A DNA stretch of 64,000 bases from Streptomyces sp. S4.7 (GTDB taxonomy: Bacteria; Actinomycetota; Actinomycetes; Streptomycetales; Streptomycetaceae): contig NZ_CP048397.1 of NCBI RefSeq assembly GCF_010384365.1, positions 2,356,001 through 2,420,000 of the forward strand, in the 5' to 3' direction. The translations under genes and the position numbers were made by a program. The notes under the pieces are model-generated. The model was not told the DNA's origin. It did no database searches and was given only the letters and a program-made list of their open reading frames with translations. Shown piece after piece: positions 28,131 through 36,012 of this stretch (its first letter is position 1; each line of letters starts with the position of its first letter).

Positions 28131-28913
28131 TCAGGCGGTACGCAGCGCGTCCGTCGCCATCCCGCGTACGCGCTCGTCGCCGACCGCGATCATGTACGAG
28201 CCCAGTCGCCGGACTTCGGCGGCCGAGGAGCGGTGCAGCACGGTGACGGCGTGCAGCAGCGCCCGACGGGAAGGTTCGACCTCCAGGACCGCCAGGGCGA
28301 GCTTCGCGGCGAGGACTCCGTCGACGGAGGCGACCGCGCCCGCGAGATCGACAAGCTGGGTGGCGAGGTCGAAGCGGGGCCGCACCCCGACGATCCCGGT
28401 CAGGGAGCCGACTCCCCTGTCCACCGTCTCGCTGATGTCGGCGCGCAGTGAACGGGCCGTCGACTCCTCCAGGAGATCGCCGAGTTGGTCCTCGAAGTAC
28501 TCGGAGTCGGCGATTCTCACCAGCGCGCGGAAAGCGGATTCCCGCTGCGGGAGCGTCCCCTTCTCCTGCGCCATGTCCCTGCTGTCGCCCAGGGCCACGG
28601 CGAGTTGGGCGAAGGTACTGTCCACCGAGAACTTCCGGTCGACGAGAATGCCGTACCAGGGAGCGCACTTGCCGGATTCGGCGGCGTCCGCCACCGCCCG
28701 GTATCCGGCGGGCTCTCCCCAGGTCGTCAGGGCCGCGCATGCCAGGAAGCGTTCCCTGTCGGGTGCCGCGGAGTCGGTCAGGACCGCGACGAGACCGGGA
28801 ACCCGCGCCCGGTGCCGCTCCGGGTGGTCGAGTCCCGCGTAGATGACCTCGTCCGCGTCGGACGTGGGCCGATCTCCGAAATCCGTGCCGAGCAGTTGAT
28901 CGAACCCGCCCAT
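28131..28913 (-). CDS. Hypothetical helical-repeat protein
   Basis: About 260 residues, soluble, almost entirely predicted helix (ERFLACAALTTWGEPAGYRAVADAAES, AAKLALAVLEVEPSRRALLHAVTVLH, RRLGSYMIAVGDERVRGMATDAL), suggesting HEAT-like repeats. I do not recognise a family. ATG 28913 (MGGFDQLLG) is preferred because GGAAGGGAAG lies just upstream; a GTG at 28958 would add 15 residues. Neighbours on the same strand are an APH gene 118 bases downstream and another hypothetical upstream; no function follows from this. Confidence 0.65.
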   Translation of the reverse strand: MGGFDQLLGTDFGDRPTSDADEVIYAGLDHPERHRARVPGLVAVLTDSAAPDRERFLACAALTTWGEPAGYRAVADAAESGKCAPWYGILVDRKFSVDSTFAQLAVALGDSRDMAQEKGTLPQRESAFRALVRIADSEYFEDQLGDLLEESTARSLRADISETVDRGVGSLTGIVGVRPRFDLATQLVDLAGAVASVDGVLAAKLALAVLEVEPSRRALLHAVTVLHRSSAAEVRRLGSYMIAVGDERVRGMATDALRTA

Positions 28914-29121
28914 CCCCGACTTCCCTTCCTGAAAGGGCCACCGGGGCTGCTCGCTCACACCTGCGAGTCTCCCGGAGTACCGCGCACGCTAGTTCGGGCC
29001 CCGGGCCCAGAGACAGGGCTCGTGGGCCCACTCGTGGACCTAACGAAGTGTGGGCCGCGACCCTCGCGTCGGCCTAGAACACACCTTGCGGGGCAGGACG
29101 GGGCACTCTTCGCACCCTTAT

Positions 29122-29152
29122 GGCGGGTCACGACGGGGCCTGGTGACCCGCC
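29122..29152 (-). terminator. Hairpin terminator after the 29185 gene
   Basis: A perfect 10-bp stem (GGCGGGTCAC/GTGACCCGCC) with an 11-base loop, 33 bases after the stop of the minus-strand gene ending at 29185. There is no U-tract, which is usual for high-GC actinomycetes. The remaining bases between 28914 and 29184 hold no gene. Confidence 0.55.
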
Positions 29153-29184
29153 CGGTCGATGCCCTCGCCCCGGGCCGGTGCGGG

Positions 29185-29718
29185 TCAGACGCCGAGGGGC
29201 CAGGCGGCGAAGCCCGCGGCCTTCGCGAGCGACACCAACTCCTCGACGCGGCTCGCGCGCAGGCCCGCCACCGGATAGCAGTCCGACTCGATGTCGAGCA
29301 CCACGAGGGCCGCACCGACCTCGCGGTAGTGCCGACCGCAGACCTCCAGGAAGTCATGGGTCGTCAGCTCCGACTCGCCGTCGTCGAACAGCGCCCAGGG
29401 ATCGACGGACGGGCGCGAGGCCAGCCCCCTCAGGCCGAACCGGATCTCGTCCGCGCCCTCCTTCCAGTCGAACTCCGCGAGCAGTTTTTGCTCGTGGAGC
29501 GCGTCGACGAGGGCTATCCACGCCAGCCCCGGAAACGGCTCGTCTATCCCGCGGTCGTCCAGCCGGTTCGCGTACGTGCGCACGTAACCCTCGGGGTCCT
29601 CGTGGGCGTGCCGCACCTGTTCTGCGACGCTCGGCTGGTCGGGCGCCAGCAAAGACGCCACGGCCGTCAGGGACGTGAGGACTGCGCCGTCGGCGGGATC
29701 GGGACCGGGACCGGACAT
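29185..29718 (-). CDS. Hypothetical protein (possibly DUF6630-like)
   Basis: A soluble protein of 177 residues. The C-terminal half, VDPWALFDDGESELTTHDFL, EVGAALVVLDIESDCYPVAGL and VEELVSLAKAAGFAAWPL, suggests an alpha/beta fold, and its pattern reminds me of DUF6630 proteins; this is tentative. The start ATG 29718 is firm because AGAAGGAG lies seven bases upstream. It is followed by a strong hairpin and so is probably monocistronic. Confidence 0.7.
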   Translation of the reverse strand: MSGPGPDPADGAVLTSLTAVASLLAPDQPSVAEQVRHAHEDPEGYVRTYANRLDDRGIDEPFPGLAWIALVDALHEQKLLAEFDWKEGADEIRFGLRGLASRPSVDPWALFDDGESELTTHDFLEVCGRHYREVGAALVVLDIESDCYPVAGLRASRVEELVSLAKAAGFAAWPLGV

Positions 29719-29824
29719 GGGTGTGCTCCTTCTGCGGCGAAGGTCGACAAACGTAAGGGGTGCGCCTTGTTCGGCACCTGAAAACACCTTGCCACAGGGG
29801 TACGACAACAGGTCGCGGCCGCCG

Positions 29825-31486
29825 CTACGGCCCGGTGGGCCGCCCCGGCTCCACCGGCTCTCCCGGCTCCCCCGGCCCGGTTCTCTCCGGAGCACCGGTC
29901 GGCTCCGGCGTGCCCGTCACCCGCGTCCCCGGGTGGAACAGCGAGCAGATGAACGCCAGCACGAGCGCGATGGCCATCCCGTAGAACACCCACTGGTTGG
30001 CCTGCGCGAAGTCCATCCGGATCGCCTCCATCGACTCGCGCATGATCCGCGCGACATCACCTTCCCCGGAGGGCTGTCGCGTGTCCGCCTGCCCGGACAC
30101 GGCCTCCGCGACGCTGTTGGCGGCGTCCCGTGCCTCGCCCGCCGGAAGGCCCTTCGCCCGGAGGGTCTCGGCGACCCGGTCACCGGTGATGTGGGTCAGT
30201 ACGGTGCCGAACACCGCCAGTCCCACACTCGCCGCGAAGTAGCGGATGGTCTGGGTGATTCCGGTGACCTCTCCGTAGGAGGCACCGATCGCACGGTTGA
30301 CCGCATCGGTCGAGGCCGGGGAGAGGAGCAGACCGATACCGGCGCCCGCCAATGCCACGTACGGCCACTGGTCGTGCATCGACAGGTCCGTCAACTTGGA
30401 GGCCCACAAGCCGAATCCGACCGCCCCGATCGCGGTGCCGAGCCGCAGCGCCGGTCTGGCGCCCCGCTTGTCCAGGACGCGTCCGCCCCACTGCGAGGCG
30501 ATTGCGAAGCCAACGAAGAAGTACAGCAGGAAGAGCGCGGCCTGGTTCGGCGACGAGCTCAACGACACCTGCGCGTAGACCGAGGCGAAGAAGAAGACCG
30601 GGACGAACGCGAGCATGGCGAAGAACAGCACGGCACAGTCCACGGCGAACGCCCGGTCCCGGAAGACCTGGAGCTTGACGAGCGGGTCCCGGACGCGGAG
30701 TTCGAAGAGGCAGAAGGCGATCAGGACGAGCAGCCCGCCGACGATGCACGCCCAGGTGGTCGCGCTGCCCCAGCCCCACGTCGACGCCTGCTGGAAGCCG
30801 AGCACGCACAGCCCCATGCCGCCGGCCACCAGTACGGCGCCGGGCACGTCCAGCCGGTCGCGGCGCGTGACGTTCGGGACATGGGCCATGGCAGTCAGTA
30901 CGAGGGCGATCACGGCGACAGGGACGTTGATCCAGAAGATCGCCCGCCAGGTCCAGTCGGTGAGCCAGCCGCCGAGGAGCGGGCCCACGGCGGTGAGGGC
31001 GCCGGAGAGCCCGAAGAACACAGCCAGGGCCCTGCCCCGTCGCTCGACCGGGAACACGTTGATGACGACGGCGAGAGCGGCGGGGAACATCAGCGCGGCA
31101 CCGAGGCCCTGGAAGGCCCGGAAGGTGATGAGCCAGCTCTGCGCGAAGTCCCCGCGTGGCACGCACCCGCACAGGACGGAGGAGATCACGAAGACGAGGG
31201 TGCCGATCACCATGATCCGCCGGTGCCCCACGATGTCGGCCAGCCGCCCGCCGAGGGCGAAGAACGCCGCCAGCGTCAGCAGATACGCGTTGATCACCCA
31301 CTGCATCCCGGAGGCCGTGAGCCCGAGCTCGTCGATGATGTCGGGTGCGGCGATGGCGACGATCGTCTGGTCGATGAATGTCATCGACACGGCGAACAGC
31401 ATGGCCGCGAGAGCCAGTGTCTGATTCGGCGCGCCCTTCGTACCGAGGGACGCGTCGGGGCTTGGGAAATCGCCTCTTTCGGTCAT
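29825..31486 (-). CDS. DHA2-family (14-TM) drug:H+ antiporter
   Basis: A 553-residue MFS exporter of the EmrB/QacA type with 14 hydrophobic segments. Helix 1 has MLFAVSMTFIDQTIVAIAAPDI (motif D1-like), then WVINAYLL and FFALGGRLADIVGHRRIMVIG (motif A), and GPLLGGWLTD (motif C) typical of antiporters. Such pumps export cationic drugs or the cell's own antibiotics. The start ATG 31486 gives a short hydrophilic N-terminus; the Shine-Dalgarno is weak. No dedicated TetR or MarR gene is adjacent. The gap to the next gene (31487-31682) has AT-richer DNA near 31570 that may be its promoter. Confidence 0.9.
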   Translation of the reverse strand: MTERGDFPSPDASLGTKGAPNQTLALAAMLFAVSMTFIDQTIVAIAAPDIIDELGLTASGMQWVINAYLLTLAAFFALGGRLADIVGHRRIMVIGTLVFVISSVLCGCVPRGDFAQSWLITFRAFQGLGAALMFPAALAVVINVFPVERRGRALAVFFGLSGALTAVGPLLGGWLTDWTWRAIFWINVPVAVIALVLTAMAHVPNVTRRDRLDVPGAVLVAGGMGLCVLGFQQASTWGWGSATTWACIVGGLLVLIAFCLFELRVRDPLVKLQVFRDRAFAVDCAVLFFAMLAFVPVFFFASVYAQVSLSSSPNQAALFLLYFFVGFAIASQWGGRVLDKRGARPALRLGTAIGAVGFGLWASKLTDLSMHDQWPYVALAGAGIGLLLSPASTDAVNRAIGASYGEVTGITQTIRYFAASVGLAVFGTVLTHITGDRVAETLRAKGLPAGEARDAANSVAEAVSGQADTRQPSGEGDVARIMRESMEAIRMDFAQANQWVFYGMAIALVLAFICSLFHPGTRVTGTPEPTGAPERTGPGEPGEPVEPGRPTGP

Positions 31487-31619
31487 GGACCGGCATTTTC
31501 CCCGGTTATGCCGCATCGAGCGCATTCGGCACGCGCGGCAAGGGAAGGTGATCACCGCGAGCGGTCGAAGCGAAAACGTATGCGTAATCGGCGGCGGAGA
31601 GGGCATTCGCACTCAAGGT

Positions 31620-31647
31620 CCCGCCGCGTTTCCCCCGTCGCGGCGGG
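31620..31647 (-). terminator. Hairpin terminator after the DUF4032 gene
   Basis: A perfect 9-bp stem (CCCGCCGCG/CGCGGCGGG) with a 10-base loop, about 36 bases downstream of the DUF4032 stop on the minus strand. Confidence 0.5.
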
Positions 31648-31682
31648 GCCCTACACATCTGCCGACCGGGCCCGGCGAGTGG

Positions 31683-32996
31683 TCAGGAAGCGCGCGGCGC
31701 CTTCGGCTCGGCCGGTTCGTCCGGCTCCCCGGACCCCGCCGGCTCCTCGGTAAGAGGATCCGACTCGGACGCATCCGGCGCGGACGGGTTCTGCGGACGC
31801 GGCAATATGTTGGCGACGTAGTCCTCGATGGTCGCCTCCAGCCCCACGTCGTTCCCGGCGCTCTCGGACAGGTACCAGCGGTGTTCCAGCACCTCGTGGT
31901 AGATCTGCGCCGCGTCCGTCCTGCGGCGCAGCTCCAGCGGCACGGCCCGTACGGTCGGCCGGAACACGTCCCGCACCCAGCGGTGCGCCAGGACCTCGGG
32001 GCGGGCCCCCAGCGGGTCGCCGGGCGCGTAGTCGTCCTGGCCCGCCATCCAGCTCTCCAGGTCGTTGAGCAGCCGGCGCGCCTGGTTCTCCTCCGCGTCC
32101 AGGCCCGTCAGACGCAGCAGTTGGCGCTGATGGTGGCCCGCGTCGACCACCTTGGGGAGAAAGGTGACGGTATCGCCCATCGGCGAGCGCTCCATCTGCA
32201 TCTCCGCGACGTCGAAACCCAGTTCGTTGAGCCTGCGGATCCGGCGGTCGATGTAGTGGCGCTTGTCGACCGGGTAGACGGACTCACGCGTCAGCTCGTG
32301 CCACAGGTCCTCGTAGCGCCGTACGATCGCCGCCCCGAACGGCACCGGGTCGACGGACGGATGGAGCGAGCCGGAGGCTTCCAGGTCCATCAGCTCCCCG
32401 GCGATGTTCACGCGCGCCAGCTCTATGTCGTAGTCGCGCTGGCCACGGCTGAGTGTCGGCTGGATCTGGCCCGTCTCGGCGTCCACCAGATACGCGGCGT
32501 AGGCGCCGGCGTCGCGCCTGAAGAGAGCGTTGGAAAGCGAGCAGTCGCCCCACGCGAAGCCGGTCAGATGCAACCTCACCAGGAGGACGGCGAGCGCATC
32601 CATGAGCCGCTTCACGGTGCTCGGGCGCATGGTCGACTCGAACATCGAGCGGTACGGAAGCGAGCCCTTCAGGTGCCGTGTGATCAGCGCGGACTCCAGC
32701 GGCCTGCCGTCCGCGTCCACCCGCCCCGTCACCACGGCGACCGGGTCCACCGCGGGTATGCCCAGCCGGTGCAGATCCCTCAGCAGCCCGAACTCGCGCA
32801 CCGCGGGACGCTCGGCTATCTCCTTGACCGCCAGCACCTCGGAACCGGCGTCGGCGAAACGCACCACATGGCGCGAGATGCCGCGCGGGAGGGCCACCAG
32901 ACAGTCATCGGGCCACTCTTCGAGCGGGATGCCCCAGGGCAGGTCGAGGAGCACGGCCGGCTGCTCCGGGTTGGTCGCGCTGATCTGGAGCGCCAT
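31683..32996 (-). CDS. DUF4032 protein (kinase-like fold)
   Basis: A 437-residue soluble protein. The N-terminal part resembles a lipopolysaccharide-kinase fold: VLAVKEIAERPAVREFGLLRDLH (Lys and Glu of the N-lobe), LHLTGFAWGDCSLSNALFRRD as catalytic loop (GDCSLSN in place of HxDxxxxN), and AYLVDAETGQ as metal-binding Asp. The DUF4032 region (about 220-380, VYPVDKRHYIDRRIRRLNELGFDVAEMQ) follows. The substrate is unknown. ATG 32996 has GGAGG eight bases upstream. A short inverted-repeat element (33049-33121) separates it from the DUF89 gene. Confidence 0.82.
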   Translation of the reverse strand: MALQISATNPEQPAVLLDLPWGIPLEEWPDDCLVALPRGISRHVVRFADAGSEVLAVKEIAERPAVREFGLLRDLHRLGIPAVDPVAVVTGRVDADGRPLESALITRHLKGSLPYRSMFESTMRPSTVKRLMDALAVLLVRLHLTGFAWGDCSLSNALFRRDAGAYAAYLVDAETGQIQPTLSRGQRDYDIELARVNIAGELMDLEASGSLHPSVDPVPFGAAIVRRYEDLWHELTRESVYPVDKRHYIDRRIRRLNELGFDVAEMQMERSPMGDTVTFLPKVVDAGHHQRQLLRLTGLDAEENQARRLLNDLESWMAGQDDYAPGDPLGARPEVLAHRWVRDVFRPTVRAVPLELRRRTDAAQIYHEVLEHRWYLSESAGNDVGLEATIEDYVANILPRPQNPSAPDASESDPLTEEPAGSGEPDEPAEPKAPRAS

Positions 32997-33048
32997 GACG
33001 CTGCCTCCGACGTTCGACTGTTCGTTCCGTGCTGCCGAATCGGCTCGG

Positions 33049-33121
33049 CTGGGGCGTGTCCGGAATGTAGCGCCGTCCGCCCGCAGGGCGGGCCAGGCGG
33101 GACTTTCCGGACACGACCTAG
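33049..33121. repeat. Short inverted-repeat element, copy C (CTAG-ended hairpin)
   Basis: A 73-bp element whose ends pair over 15 of 18 bases: CTGGGGCGTGTCCGGAAT on the left and TTTCCGGACACGACCTAG on the right, with a central CCGCCCGCAGGGCGGG hairpin. The whole can fold into a cruciform and could terminate transcription. The right CTAG supplies the TAG stop of the DUF89 gene. The end motif GTCCTGTCC/GTCGTGTCC is shared with copy A. Confidence 0.7.
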
Positions 33122-34407
33122 GGCCTTACCTGGATGAGCGCGTGCGTTCCGCTCGTACGCCATGCCTGGTTCGCGCCGTCCCCCGCGCCCCCGCTCGCGT
33201 CCGCGTCCTCCAGCCGCGCCACGGTGCGCGGGGCGAGGCCGACGATCACATCGGACTTCAGGGTACGCAAGGCGGCCACCGGCCCCGGGAAGTACGCCGT
33301 GCGCTCGGCGAACGGTGTGGTGGGCGCCCAGAGCCGGTCACCCACGAGACGGCGGTAGTTGAGGTCGCCCTTCACGATCGTCAGGGCCGCGCCCGCGAAC
33401 TCCCCCCGCAGATCGGCCGGCATCTCGCCGTAGGGGAACGGTGCGCAGTAGAAGGCGTGCGCGCGCACGGCGAGCCGCCCGTCGCCCATCGCGGCCCAGA
33501 GCCGCTCTCCGGCCCCGCCCGCGCTGCCGGACGCCTGGGCGAGACGGCGCACGCAGTCGACGGCGTCGGCCGTGGTGGCGTCGGAGACGTAGTACGGATA
33601 CGGCTTCACGTGCAGGACCACTTCGTCCGCGTGCTCCGTGGTGAGGAGGTGGTCGATGAGGACGAGGTCGGGGATCAGCTCGCGGCCCGCGTTGTCCGCG
33701 ATGACGTGGACGGTCCGCACGGCGCCGGGCGAGCGGCCGGCCGGCAGCAGCGCCCACAGCGCGTCGCTGTCGTCCGCGACGAGGGGCGGCGGGTCCTCGA
33801 CGGCGGAGGCACCGGACGAGCCCCCGACGGCTTCGTCGCCGGCGTCCGCGTCGGAGGTGCCGGGCCTGGCCGCCGTCCGCGCTCCGTCCGGCGATCCGAC
33901 GGCGAAGCCGAGGTCCGCGCGGTTCCCCCAGAGCGAGCCCTGGACGTAGGCGGCGGCCCGCTCGCCCACCGGCCGTCGGGCGAGCGCGTCGAGCGCCGCG
34001 AGTTCGTCGTCGACGAGCCAGCCGCGCAACTCGGCCTCTTTGAAGGGCGCGAACGGGTCGATGCCCTGCCACGGCCCCGGAGCGAAGTAGCCGGTCGCTC
34101 CGAGGAGCCGGCGGTAGAAGTAGCTCTCGGACCAGAGGAACGGCACGTCGAACCATGAGCGGCCGACGTACTCGCCGCCCCACGCGTCCCACTGGTCACG
34201 ATCGTGCGCGTCCGGACCCAGCGGTTCGATCACACCCTCCGTACAGGAGGCGAGCAGCGCGTCGAGCGCCCGGTGCCGTTCCGGGGGCCACGGGAAGGCG
34301 TCCCGTACCTGCTGGATGAGGGCGGGATGGCGTTCGGCCAGCACGCTCCGCGCGAACGAACCGGGCACGCTGCTCACGATCACGGGCGCGTCATCCACTT
34401 CAGGCAC
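33118..34407 (-). CDS. DUF89 / ARMT1-type damage-control phosphatase
   Basis: About 429 residues. The family signature is clear in the C-terminal half: VHVIADNAGRELIPDLVLIDHLL, containing the metal-binding Asp-Asn pair, then VVLHVKPYPYYVSDAT and LTIVKGDLNYRRLVGDRLW. DUF89 enzymes are cobalt- or manganese-dependent phosphatases that remove damaged phosphometabolites; the human member is ARMT1. The N-terminal half (ALIQQVRDAFPWPPERHRALDALLAS, RSWFDVPFLWSESYFYRRLLGATGYF) also fits. GTG 34407 is chosen with AGGGA close by; GTG 34398 is an alternative. The TAG stop is part of repeat element C. Confidence 0.85.
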   Translation of the reverse strand: MPEVDDAPVIVSSVPGSFARSVLAERHPALIQQVRDAFPWPPERHRALDALLASCTEGVIEPLGPDAHDRDQWDAWGGEYVGRSWFDVPFLWSESYFYRRLLGATGYFAPGPWQGIDPFAPFKEAELRGWLVDDELAALDALARRPVGERAAAYVQGSLWGNRADLGFAVGSPDGARTAARPGTSDADAGDEAVGGSSGASAVEDPPPLVADDSDALWALLPAGRSPGAVRTVHVIADNAGRELIPDLVLIDHLLTTEHADEVVLHVKPYPYYVSDATTADAVDCVRRLAQASGSAGGAGERLWAAMGDGRLAVRAHAFYCAPFPYGEMPADLRGEFAGAALTIVKGDLNYRRLVGDRLWAPTTPFAERTAYFPGPVAALRTLKSDVIVGLAPRTVARLEDADASGGAGDGANQAWRTSGTHALIQVRP

Positions 34408-34580
34408 GGCTTCCCTGTCCTCCGGAGCTGGTCGGTGTCCGTCGCACCGTACCCCCACGATTCCGCCCGCCCGGCGTGCCGGTGTGCCGGGGCGGCTTCG
34501 GCGGAGGTGTACGCAGAACTACTCACGCGCCGTCCGAGTAGCCGCGCGGATACCGAGGTCCGCGCTTGGGGCCGACGCTG

Positions 34581-35411
34581 ATGCGCATGACGAAGAACAG
34601 GACGAGGACGAAGTGGTGGAAGCGCGCTCAGTGGGCGGCCATGCGCGCCCTGCTCGGCACCGTGGGCCGAGCGAGCGCCGGGATCCGGATCGGATTCCGG
34701 CACGGCTTCGACAGCGGATCGATGCTGGACTACGTGTACGTCAACAAGGCCGGCGGCTTCCCGGTCGTCGGACACCTCATCGACCGCGTGTATCTGAACG
34801 CGGTCGGGTGGCGGGCCATCCGCGCCCGTCGCGAACTGCTCAAAAACGTACTCCGTGAGGAGATCGCGGGACGCGGCGGCACCGGGGCCCAGGGCGGTCT
34901 GCGCGTACTGGACGTGGCGTCGGGCCCCGGACGGTACCTCCAGGACCTGCTCGCGGAGTACGAGCCCGGCACCCTCCACGTCGAGTGCCGCGACCTTGAC
35001 CGCGCGGGTCTCGCGCAGGGCGGGCGTCAGGCGGCCGAGCGTGGGCTGACGGGGATCTCATACGCGTACGGGGACGCCCTCGACCCGGCCCCCGCCGCTC
35101 CCGCGCCCGACATCGTCGTCGTGTCGGGGCTCTACGAACTCCTGCTGGACGACGCCGTCATCGCCGCGTCGGTCGCGCGGCTGCGCGGCATGCTCGCGCC
35201 CGGCGGGGTGCTGGTCTTCACGACACAGACCCGCCACCCTCAGTTGGAGTTCATCGCGAACGTGCTGCCGAACCGCGAAGGCGTCCTGTGGGAGATGAAG
35301 TGCCGTCCCGTGGAGGTGGCCGAACAGTGGGCCGCTCAGGCGGGGTTCGCCGGGGTCGCGAGCCGGCGGGAATCCGTGGGGCTGTTCACCGTCACGACAG
35401 CGAGGCGCTGA
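34581..35411 (+). CDS. Class I SAM-dependent methyltransferase
   Basis: A 276-residue protein with a Rossmann methyltransferase domain: LRVLDVASGPGRYLQDLL (motif I, about residues 107-125), ECRDLDRAGL (motif II) and IVVVSGLYELLLDD, GGVLVFTTQTRHPQLEFI after it. The basic N-terminal extension with RIGFRHGFDSGSMLDYVYVNKAGG resembles the methyltransferase half of bifunctional hydrolase/methyltransferase proteins (Methyltransf_20-like; tentative). The substrate is unknown. ATG 34581 or 34587 are both possible; no clear Shine-Dalgarno is present. The final 20 bases overlap the end of the convergent DUF1772 gene. Confidence 0.8.
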   Translation: MRMTKNRTRTKWWKRAQWAAMRALLGTVGRASAGIRIGFRHGFDSGSMLDYVYVNKAGGFPVVGHLIDRVYLNAVGWRAIRARRELLKNVLREEIAGRGGTGAQGGLRVLDVASGPGRYLQDLLAEYEPGTLHVECRDLDRAGLAQGGRQAAERGLTGISYAYGDALDPAPAAPAPDIVVVSGLYELLLDDAVIAASVARLRGMLAPGGVLVFTTQTRHPQLEFIANVLPNREGVLWEMKCRPVEVAEQWAAQAGFAGVASRRESVGLFTVTTARR

Positions 35412-35868
35412 CGATCAGCGCGAACCCCCCGACGGCGAAGGCCGTGCGGACGGCGTGGAAGCGGTTCCAGCGGCCCTCGAAGGCCGCGCGGACCGCGCTG
35501 TCGGGGGTGGCGGCCGCGGACGACGCGAGAGCGTTGTTGAGCGGAATGTTGCCCGCGACGGTGACGAGGTGGTTGACCACCACGCAGATCAGGCCGGCCA
35601 GCAGCAGCCACCACTGGGTGTCGGACCGGTCGTCGACGGGGACGGCGAGCGCGGCGACCGGGAAGGCCACTTCGGCGAGGAACAGGAGCAGGAACAGCCC
35701 GCGCGGGACCTCCTCGTTGATCCGGCGCATGGCCACCACGAACTCCCCGTCCGTGAGCCGCGCCAGAGCGGGCATGATCCCGGTCAGGAAGATGAGCATC
35801 ATGCCGGCGTACAGACCGGTGGAGATGACAGCGAGAGCGAGCAGGACAGTGGCCATGCCGCACATCAT
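35392..35868 (-). CDS. DUF1772 small membrane protein
   Basis: About 158 residues with four hydrophobic segments: TVLLALAVISTGLYAGMMLIF, GLFLLLFLAEVAFPVAALAV, WWLLLAGLICVVVNHLVTVAG and the C-terminal AFAVGGFALIVSAS. The spacing, the loop VVAMRRINEEVPRG and VAGNIPLNNAL match DUF1772 (anthrone-oxygenase-related) proteins of unknown role. Three candidate ATGs lie at 35868, 35865 and 35856; none has a good ribosome site, so the exact start is uncertain. Convergent with the methyltransferase. Confidence 0.8.
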   Translation of the reverse strand: MMCGMATVLLALAVISTGLYAGMMLIFLTGIMPALARLTDGEFVVAMRRINEEVPRGLFLLLFLAEVAFPVAALAVPVDDRSDTQWWLLLAGLICVVVNHLVTVAGNIPLNNALASSAAATPDSAVRAAFEGRWNRFHAVRTAFAVGGFALIVSASLS

Positions 35869-36012
35869 GTCCCGTGGAGGAGGGCGGCGCAGCACTGTTT
35901 CGCCCATGGGCCGGCAGCCCGCCGCCGCGCCGCCCCCACCGCTTGTGAAGTGTCACGGGACCGGCCACGAACGGGCACGGCCGGCCCCGGATCAGCCCGC
36001 CTCGGTCCCGGT

